From CBDCDJ01 sp965215355 (GTDB lineage: Bacteria > Deinococcota > Deinococci > Deinococcales > Trueperaceae), in contig CBDCDJ010000007.1 in NCBI GenBank assembly GCA_965215355.1, positions 4,244,303-4,308,302 on the forward strand: 64,000 nucleotides of DNA, in the 5' to 3' direction. The notes beneath the pieces are model-generated. The model was given only the letters and a program-made list of their open reading frames with translations, was not told the DNA's origin and did no database searches. Shown in pieces: positions 58,763 through 64,000 of the stretch (position 1 is the stretch's first letter; each line of letters starts with the position of its first letter). Both the position numbers and the translations under genes were made by a program.

Positions 58763-59507
58763 GTTTGCCTAACCTTTCTTGCCCGTGGGGGCACAAGTCT
58801 AAAACGGGGCAGCGCTCGCAAGCGGGGCTCGCGTGGTAACAGCAGCGCTGGCCGTGGGTCATCAGGGCTTCGTGGTTGTCGTAAAGTTGCTGGGCGCTCC
58901 AGTCGTCGGGCAGTTGGGCGCGCAAAATCGCGTGCGCCGGGCCGGGTCCGATTTTGGGTGGCAGCAGCCCCAAGCGCTGCGCCACGCGGTGGTGGTGGCT
59001 GTCGACCGGCAACGCGGGCAGCCGCAAACGGCTGAACAGCAGCACCGCCGCGCTCGTCTTCGGCCCGACGCCGGGGATGCGCTCGAGCCAACCCCGCGCC
59101 TCTGCGACGGGCAGGTTGCTCAGAAACTCGAGCGACAGCTCGCCCCGCTCCGCGAACACGTGCCGCAGCGCGCCCTGCAGCCGCGGCGCTTTCTGCTCGG
59201 GCCAGGTGGCGGCCTTAATGGCTGCTTCGACGTCGCCGACGGGCGCGCGCATGACCTCTTCCCAACTCGGAAACTTTTCCCGCAAACTTTTCAGGGCGCG
59301 ACCCGAGTCGGCGTTTTTGGTGCGGTGCGACAGCATCGAGCCCACCAGCTCGCTCAAGGGGTCGGTGTCGCGGAAAAACGCGAACGGGCAGTCGTAAGCC
59401 GCGCAGAGGCGTTCGTGGACCGTCAGGGCCTTGACTCTTAGGTCTCGAGCCTCGGCTTTGGACGCGAGCGTTTCAGACTTGACTTGAGACCCGGCAGTCT
59501 CAAACAT
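58746..59507 (-). CDS. Endonuclease III-like HhH-GPD DNA glycosylase
   Basis: The 253-aa protein has the helix-hairpin-helix IPGVGPKTSAAV with the catalytic Lys, the active-site Asp in VDSHHHRVAQRLG, and four C-terminal cysteines (CCYHASPACERCPVLDLC) forming the 4Fe-4S cluster site. It removes damaged bases and nicks DNA. The long N-terminus and the YDCPFAFFRDTDPLSELVG opening resemble the diverged EndoIII paralogues of Deinococcus, so nth is not assigned. It is first in a pair with the SDR gene. Confidence 0.9.
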   Translation of the reverse strand: MFETAGSQVKSETLASKAEARDLRVKALTVHERLCAAYDCPFAFFRDTDPLSELVGSMLSHRTKNADSGRALKSLREKFPSWEEVMRAPVGDVEAAIKAATWPEQKAPRLQGALRHVFAERGELSLEFLSNLPVAEARGWLERIPGVGPKTSAAVLLFSRLRLPALPVDSHHHRVAQRLGLLPPKIGPGPAHAILRAQLPDDWSAQQLYDNHEALMTHGQRCCYHASPACERCPVLDLCPHGQERLGKHGLDR

Positions 59508-59509
59508 AG

Positions 59510-60046
59510 CTACAGGTGTTCGGCCGGGGTCACGTTGAGGACGACGTACTTCACCGCGTTGAAGAGCATGAGAATCGTGGTGATGGCGAGCCCCGCCAAC
59601 AGGGCGATGAGGCCCACCGCCACGTAGTAAAGCCCCGTGTACCAGCTCGGGGGCACGTTTTCGAACTCGTCCGCGGGCAAACCCAGCACGATCAGCAGCA
59701 GCACCGCGCTGCAGAGCAGGGCCGCGCTCAGCGCGCCGATGCGCCCGATGCGCTGGTAAAAACGCGTGTCGAAGCTCTCGTCCGCGCGCCGCGCCATGCC
59801 GATCATGGTGAGCATGAGCGCGAGGACGGTCGCCCCGGAACTGGTCAACGCGACCCCGAGGTAAACCGAAGAGTTCGACAGGGCTTTGAACAGCTCGAGC
59901 GCCTCGGCCCCGCTGTAGACCGACCCTGCCAAGACGTGGACACCGACGGCGACGGCCACGGCGACAGCGCCCCCAAAGTAAGCCCAGGCGTCGCCGGTCG
60001 GCGTGACCTTGTCTTTGAGGGAGTCTTCGAGAGACTCGTCCTGCGT
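59510..60046 (-). CDS. Integral membrane protein, no standard start codon near the expected N-terminus
   Basis: The frame encodes about 178 aa with four strongly hydrophobic segments (GGAVAVAVAVGVHVLAG, VYLGVALTSSGATVLALML, IGALSAALLCSAVLLLIVLG, YYVAVGLIALLAGLAITTIL). The hydrophilic start QDESLEDSLKDKVTP follows the SDR stop directly. No ATG, GTG or TTG occurs between the SDR gene and the first helix; an ACG at 60046 is the nearest ATG-like codon. Either a non-standard start is used or the start has mutated or been misread. The function is unknown. Confidence 0.55.
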   Translation of the reverse strand, partial: TQDESLEDSLKDKVTPTGDAWAYFGGAVAVAVAVGVHVLAGSVYSGAEALELFKALSNSSVYLGVALTSSGATVLALMLTMIGMARRADESFDTRFYQRIGRIGALSAALLCSAVLLLIVLGLPADEFENVPPSWYTGLYYVAVGLIALLAGLAITTILMLFNAVKYVVLNVTPAEHL

Positions 60047-60056
60047 GCCGGTTCGA

Positions 60057-60944
60057 CTAACCGCCCACCACCTCGCCGCCGTTCGGGTGCAGCGTTTGCC
60101 CGGTGATGTAAGAGGCGTCTGAGGAGGCCAAAAACACGTAGCAGGGCGCGACCTCCTCGGGCTGGCCGGGACGGCCCAGCGGCACGTCTTGGCCAAACTT
60201 CGCCACCTTTTCTTTTTCAAACGTCGAGGGAATGAGCGGCGTCCAGATAGGCCCCGGCGCGACGCTGTTGACGCGAATCCCGTCCTCGGCCAGGTTCTGC
60301 GCCAGCGAGCGGGTAAACGCGACAATGGCCCCTTTGGTCGCCGAGTAGTCGAGCAGGCCGGGGCTGCCCTTGAAGGCGGTTACCGAGCAGGTATTGATGA
60401 TGCTGTCGCCTTTTTCCAGGTGCGGCAGTGCCGCTTTCGCCATAAAAAAGTAGCCGAAGATGTTGGTGCGAAAGGTGCGTACCAGTTGCTCCTCGGTGAT
60501 GTCGAGCAGGCTTTCTTGCGGGTGCTGCTCGGCGGCGTTGTTCACCAGCACGTTGAGGCCGCCGAACTCATCGACGGTGCGCTTCACCGCGTCCTGACAA
60601 AAGGCCTCGTCGCCCACGTCGCCCCTGATGAGGAGGCAGCGCCCGCCCTCTTCCTCGACCTCTTTTTTTGCGGTCTCGGCGTCTTCGTCCTCGTTCAGGT
60701 ACAGAATCGCCACGTCCGCGCCTTCGCGGGCGAACAGCACCGCGACCGAACGCCCGATGCCCGAGTCGCCGCCGGTGACGAGCGCGACCTTGTCCTTCAA
60801 ACGTCCGCTGCCGGGCCGCTCCTCCTGCTCGAACTGCGGTTGCGGCGTCATCTCGCTTTCAAGGCCCGGTTGCTGGTCCTGGGTCTGCGCGGGAATATTC
60901 GGGTTGTCGCCGTTCTTTTTGTCGCTGTTCTTATTGTCTGCCAT
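60057..60944 (-). CDS. General-stress-type short-chain dehydrogenase (YghA/GsiB-like)
   Basis: The 295-aa SDR has a 45-residue Gln/Asn/Pro-rich N-terminal extension (NIPAQTQDQQPGLESEM) typical of the YghA/YdaD stress-related group. TGGDSGIG, NNAA in VLVNNAAEQH, Ser in NTCSVTAF and YSATK form the catalytic set. Members of this group are often induced by desiccation, salt or oxidation. Its end is close to the membrane protein frame, which it may drive by read-through. Confidence 0.88.
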   Translation of the reverse strand: MADNKNSDKKNGDNPNIPAQTQDQQPGLESEMTPQPQFEQEERPGSGRLKDKVALVTGGDSGIGRSVAVLFAREGADVAILYLNEDEDAETAKKEVEEEGGRCLLIRGDVGDEAFCQDAVKRTVDEFGGLNVLVNNAAEQHPQESLLDITEEQLVRTFRTNIFGYFFMAKAALPHLEKGDSIINTCSVTAFKGSPGLLDYSATKGAIVAFTRSLAQNLAEDGIRVNSVAPGPIWTPLIPSTFEKEKVAKFGQDVPLGRPGQPEEVAPCYVFLASSDASYITGQTLHPNGGEVVGG

Positions 60945-61199
60945 GACTGCCCCCTCGAGAGTTTTGCTTTACCAGCCAGTTCATTGTCGGGGACATTTCA
61001 ACCCCAGTCTGTAACGAAGCCTAAGCTCGAGTTCCCACAAAAGAGACGTGTCTGGAGGATGGTCTACAAAATTTCCCTCCAGTCTATGCCACACTGAAGT
61101 TGAGGACGCAAACAACCGGATTTTCGCAGAGCACAGCGTCCGAACTGACAACGGTAACAACTGTTGACGATTCTTAGCAATTCTTAGGAGGAGAAAAAA

Positions 61200-61691
61200 A
61201 TGGCGATGTCCAACTTGCAAGACGTGCTCGAGCATCAGGTCAAAGACCTCTACAGCGCCGAAACGCAGCTCACCAGCGCGCTGCCCAAAATGATGGAGGC
61301 CGCGACGACGCAAGAACTGAAAGACGCGTTTCAAAAGCACCTCGAGCAGACCAAAGAGCAGGTGAACCGCCTCAAGCAAGCCGCCGACATGTTGGGCGTC
61401 CAGCCGACCGGCGAAAAGTGCAAGGGCATGGAAGGTTTGCTCAAAGAGGCGCAGGACCTGATAAGCGAGCACGACAAAAGCGTCGCGCTCGACGCCGCCC
61501 TCATCGCGGCTGCCCAGCGCGTCGAGCACTACGAAATTGCGGGCTACGGCTCGGCCTGCCAGTTCGCCGAAGCGCTCGGCAACAGCCAAGTCAAGGAAAT
61601 CCTCGGCCAGACCTTGAACGAGGAAGAGCAGACCGACAAGTTGCTCACCCAAATCGCCGAGTCGTCGGTCAACAAGCAAGCGGTGGCCTGA
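61200..61691 (+). CDS. DUF892 ferritin-like protein (YciF-like)
   Basis: The 163-aa all-helical protein starts NLQDVLEHQVKDLYSAETQL and continues with LKDAFQKHLEQTKEQVNRL, HDKSVALDAALIAAAQRVEHYEIAGYG and LNEEEQTDKLL. The regularly spaced Glu/His residues are those of the ferritin-like diiron four-helix bundle. YciF-type proteins are stress-induced and of uncertain function. AGGAGG lies upstream of two adjacent ATGs (61200 and 61206). It is divergent from the stress SDR gene; the 60945-61199 interval shows a duplicated ATTCTTAG and no gene. Confidence 0.9.
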   Translation: MAMSNLQDVLEHQVKDLYSAETQLTSALPKMMEAATTQELKDAFQKHLEQTKEQVNRLKQAADMLGVQPTGEKCKGMEGLLKEAQDLISEHDKSVALDAALIAAAQRVEHYEIAGYGSACQFAEALGNSQVKEILGQTLNEEEQTDKLLTQIAESSVNKQAVA

Positions 61692-61735
61692 ACTGACACG
61701 CTAAAAGCGCAAAGCTGAACCGACAGCTCAAAAAA

Positions 61736-61767
61736 AACGGCGGCACCTGTTAGCGGGTGCCGCCGTT
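61736..61767 (-). terminator. Strong GC-rich hairpin with T-run on the minus strand
   Basis: AACGGCGGCACC pairs with its exact complement across an 8-base loop. The A-run on its left means that the T-run follows the stem only for minus-strand transcripts. On the plus strand it is a stem after the DUF892 gene without a T-run. Confidence 0.6.
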
Positions 61768-61955
61768 GAGGTTGTGCAGTGCTGGCTGAGTGAGATTTAG
61801 CAGAGCGACGGGTAGCCCGAAAGCAGCCCTTAAAACTGTGGCGAAAATTCTCGAGGCGGTGTGAAAACCATCGAAACCTGTGCGCTGCTCGAGTCCCGAC
61901 AAGGGGTTGTAACCCCTTGTTAAGCTGGGTTCGAAACGCCGAAGGAGGCGACGAA

Positions 61956-62978
61956 GTGCAATGGGGCTTGGGGGTTTTGGGCGTAGGGGTTGTTTTGCTC
62001 GTGTTGGGCGACGTCGTCAAGACGACTTTGAGCGTCAAGGGCAGCGGTTGGGGCAGTGGTTGGCTGGCAAGCACGACCTGGTCCGTGGCGCTGCGGCTGC
62101 ACCGCCGCTGGCCCTCTCACACCGCCCTGTCCTACGTGGGCACCGCGGTTTTGCTGCTCATCATCGGGCTGTGGACGTTCGGGTTGTGGTTGGGTTGGAC
62201 GCTCTTTTTTATGCTGGACCCAAGGGCGGTGGTGTCGAGCGCGGACGGCGAGCCGACGGGGTTTCTCGAGCGCGCCTACTTCGTGGGGTACACGCTCATC
62301 ACCCTGGGCAACGGGGAATACGAGCCGCAGGTGGGGTTTTGGCAAATCATGACGCTGCTGGCCGCGACGCTGGGCTTTTTCGTCATCACGCTCGCCATCA
62401 CCTTTTTGCTGTCCGTGTTGCCCGCGGTGGTCGGCAAACGGCAGCTCGCGTCGTACATCGCCAGTTTGGGCATGACGCCCGCCGACGTCGTGCTGAACGC
62501 CTGGGACGGCGACGGTTGCGACGCGCTGACCCAGCACTTGTCCACCCTGAACGACGCGCTCGGGCGGGTGGCGCAGCAACACCTGGCTTTTCCCGTCCTC
62601 CACTACTTTCACTCTGCCGAGCGCCGTACGGCCTTACCGCTGCGCGTCGCCGCGCTGGACGAGGCGCTCGGCGCTTTGTTCTACGGCCTGGAGTGCCGGC
62701 CGACCGCGCACCGGCTGCGCCCTTTGCGGGAGAGCGTCGGCAGCTTGCTCGACACCCTCGACAACAGTTATCTCGGCGCTCACGACGAAGACACGCCGCC
62801 CCCGACGCCCCTGGACCCGTTGCGTGAGGGCGGGCTCGAGACCCAACCGCCGGAGGACTACCGCCGCGCCCTCCGAGAAAAAACCGCGCGGCGCAAACTC
62901 TTGCACAGCTACGTGGTCAAAGACGGTTGGCTGTGGGACGACGTGTTTAGGGGCGAGAAAGAGGCAAGGGAGAGCTAG
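61956..62978 (+). CDS. Two-helix K+-channel-like membrane protein with atypical filter
   Basis: The 340-aa protein has an N-terminal hydrophobic helix, two or three more (AVLLLIIGLWTFGLWLGWTLFF; MTLLAATLGFFVITLAITFLL) and a pore loop YTLITLGNGEYEPQ between the latter pair. The filter TLGNG replaces the TVGYG of K+ channels (Ion_trans_2 family). The cytoplasmic part of 180 residues has no recognised domain. The start is the GTG at 61956, preceded by AAGGAGG. It may be a cation channel of altered selectivity. Confidence 0.75.
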   Translation: MQWGLGVLGVGVVLLVLGDVVKTTLSVKGSGWGSGWLASTTWSVALRLHRRWPSHTALSYVGTAVLLLIIGLWTFGLWLGWTLFFMLDPRAVVSSADGEPTGFLERAYFVGYTLITLGNGEYEPQVGFWQIMTLLAATLGFFVITLAITFLLSVLPAVVGKRQLASYIASLGMTPADVVLNAWDGDGCDALTQHLSTLNDALGRVAQQHLAFPVLHYFHSAERRTALPLRVAALDEALGALFYGLECRPTAHRLRPLRESVGSLLDTLDNSYLGAHDEDTPPPTPLDPLREGGLETQPPEDYRRALREKTARRKLLHSYVVKDGWLWDDVFRGEKEARES

Positions 62979-62998
62979 GTTTTACAGCGTTTGCTCCA

Positions 62999-63021
62999 GG
63001 GTTGAAGACGCCTTTCAACCC
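62999..63021. terminator. Hairpin between convergent genes
   Basis: GGGTTGAA-GACGCCT-TTCAACCC lies between the channel gene and the glf stop codon. There is no T-run, so a shared transcription-end role is only likely. Confidence 0.4.
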
Positions 63022-63050
63022 GCCGTCGGTACAACCCGGTGTCACTCTTC

Positions 63051-64000
63051 TCAGTCGCTCGCCAGGGACGGCGCGCCGCGCGGCGTCAGCACTTTGCCCG
63101 AGGACAACACGGGCGCAGCAGCTTCGCTGATTTTTTCAAAAGTGGCAAGGGCCTGCGCGGTGACCTGGTCCATGTTGTAGTAGCGGTAGGTCGCCAGCCG
63201 TCCCACGAAGTGCACATTCGGCAGCGTGTCGGCGAGCGCCTTGTACTTTTTGTAGAGCGCGGCGTTTTCGGGTTTGGGCACCGGGTAGTAGGGGTCGCCC
63301 TCGGCTCGAGGGTACTCGTACACCACGCTCGTCATGGGGTGGCGCTGGCCGGTCAAATACTTGAACTCGGTCACGCGGGTGTAGGGGTGCTCGTTGGGGT
63401 AGTTTACGACCGGGGCGTTTTGAAAGGTTTCTTGCGCGTGGGTCTCGTGCTTGAACTCTAGCGAGCGGTAGGGCAGCTTGCCGTAGCGGTAGGAAAAAAA
63501 GGCGTCTACCGGCCCGGTGTAAATCAGCTCGCGGTAGTCGACGAGTTCGCGGACCTCTTCGAACGAAGCGTTCAGCATGATTTTGATGTTCGGGTGGTCC
63601 AGGATGCGCTCGAACATCCGGGTGTAGCCGCGAGCGGGCATCGCCTGGAAGGTGTCGGCAAAGTAGCGGTCGTCGCGGTTGAGGCGCACTGGCACCCGCG
63701 CGGTCACGGTGGCGTCGAGTTCGCTAGCGTCTAAGTCCCACTGTTTGCGGGTGTAGCCGCGGAAGAACTTTTCGTACAGCTCGCGCCCGATTTTTGAAAC
63801 GACCACGTCTTCGGAGGTGCGCACCTCGGCGACGGGTTCGGCCCTCGCCTCGAAAAAAGCCGCCAACTCGTCCGGCGTCAGCGACAAGCCGTAGAGTTCG
63901 TTGACCGTGTCTAAGTTGATGGGCAGCGGCACCAGGCGGCCGTCGACCGAGGCCTTAACCCGGTGCTCGTAGGGCCGCCACTCGGTGAACTGCGACAGGT
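63051..64000 (-). CDS. glf: UDP-galactopyranose mutase (5' end beyond window)
   Basis: The C-terminal 316 residues are present; the frame enters from the window edge. QFTEWRPYEHRV, YEKFFRGYTRKQWDLDASEL, FQAMPARGYTRMFERIL, IYTGPVDAFFSYRYGKLPYRSLEF and VGRLATYRYYNMDQV are UGM hallmarks, including FAD- and substrate-binding arginines and the dimer motif. The enzyme makes UDP-galactofuranose for surface glycans. The FAD-binding N-terminus lies outside. The stop is at 63051, beside a convergent-gene hairpin. Confidence 0.95.
   Translation of the reverse strand, partial: LSQFTEWRPYEHRVKASVDGRLVPLPINLDTVNELYGLSLTPDELAAFFEARAEPVAEVRTSEDVVVSKIGRELYEKFFRGYTRKQWDLDASELDATVTARVPVRLNRDDRYFADTFQAMPARGYTRMFERILDHPNIKIMLNASFEEVRELVDYRELIYTGPVDAFFSYRYGKLPYRSLEFKHETHAQETFQNAPVVNYPNEHPYTRVTEFKYLTGQRHPMTSVVYEYPRAEGDPYYPVPKPENAALYKKYKALADTLPNVHFVGRLATYRYYNMDQVTAQALATFEKISEAAAPVLSSGKVLTPRGAPSLASD

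Noticed and set aside
61736..61767. Intrinsic terminator for the DUF892 gene
   Set aside because: The stem is strong, but the T-run lies on the minus strand; on the plus strand no T-run follows.

Overview
The window looks like chromosomal DNA of a GC-rich bacterium (about 60-63% by eye), most likely a Deinococcota (Deinococcus-Thermus) member, possibly Trueperaceae-like. The grounds are a UvsE-type UV endonuclease, a KtrAB potassium pair, many start codons only 5-9 bases downstream of a TAnnnT -10 box (leaderless transcription, common in that phylum), and a marked excess of the palindrome CTCGAG. The phylum call is an inference; no rRNA, tRNA or CRISPR was found.

Layout. 1-1541: end of a ketopantoate-reductase-like gene and a creatininase-family gene. 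1593-7306: an unusual minus-strand cassette of a coiled-coil protein, two BREX-type (DUF2791-like) P-loop ATPases and an Lhr-like helicase, with no other BREX gene nearby. 7464-9257: YceH-like protein and an orphan MsmX/UgpC-type ABC ATPase. 9336-11648: decayed toxin-antitoxin (TA) genes broken by a 281-bp MITE-like element and an IS200-type insertion. 11702-24807: ilvD, moaA, tyrA, Rrf2, DJ-1 and small-molecule genes. Within this, a GC-poor 2.4-kb block (hydrolase, methyltransferase, small NTPase) is flanked by a 50-bp duplication of the moaA 3' end. 24876-25883: a Fic protein beneath a perfect 33-bp palindrome.

23767-34676 is the most distinctive metabolic locus. It has an ABC importer (binding protein and two permeases, no ATPase), four SnoaL/NTF2-fold proteins (three of them tandem-domain), a HisD/HpsN-like dehydrogenase and an SDR. 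A bidirectional promoter region divides it. It reads as an uptake-plus-oxidation pathway for an unidentified substrate.

34698-41308: a NamZ-like muramidase, a 1128-aa type ISP-like restriction-modification protein whose specificity region is GC-poor, then a TA cluster (DUF4258/YgiT-like, VapBC, HicBA and a duplicated hicB) bounded by a 45-bp copy of the RM gene's 3' end. 41350-49651: thiolase, GNAT, MazEF-like TA, DapA-like aldolase, purU, apt-like PRTase and dnaG, with dispersed intergenic repeats. 49833-53697: a solitary N6-adenine methylase, then a TetR/metallo-hydrolase pair with duplicated operators. 53881-64000: a ktrB-ktrA-membrane protein operon, uvsE, an EndoIII-like glycosylase, SDRs, a DUF892 ferritin-like protein, a K+-channel-like protein and a truncated UDP-galactopyranose mutase.

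Recurring themes are TA density (about nine loci), gene-3'-end duplications flanking cargo, and short in-frame tandem repeats near N-termini.
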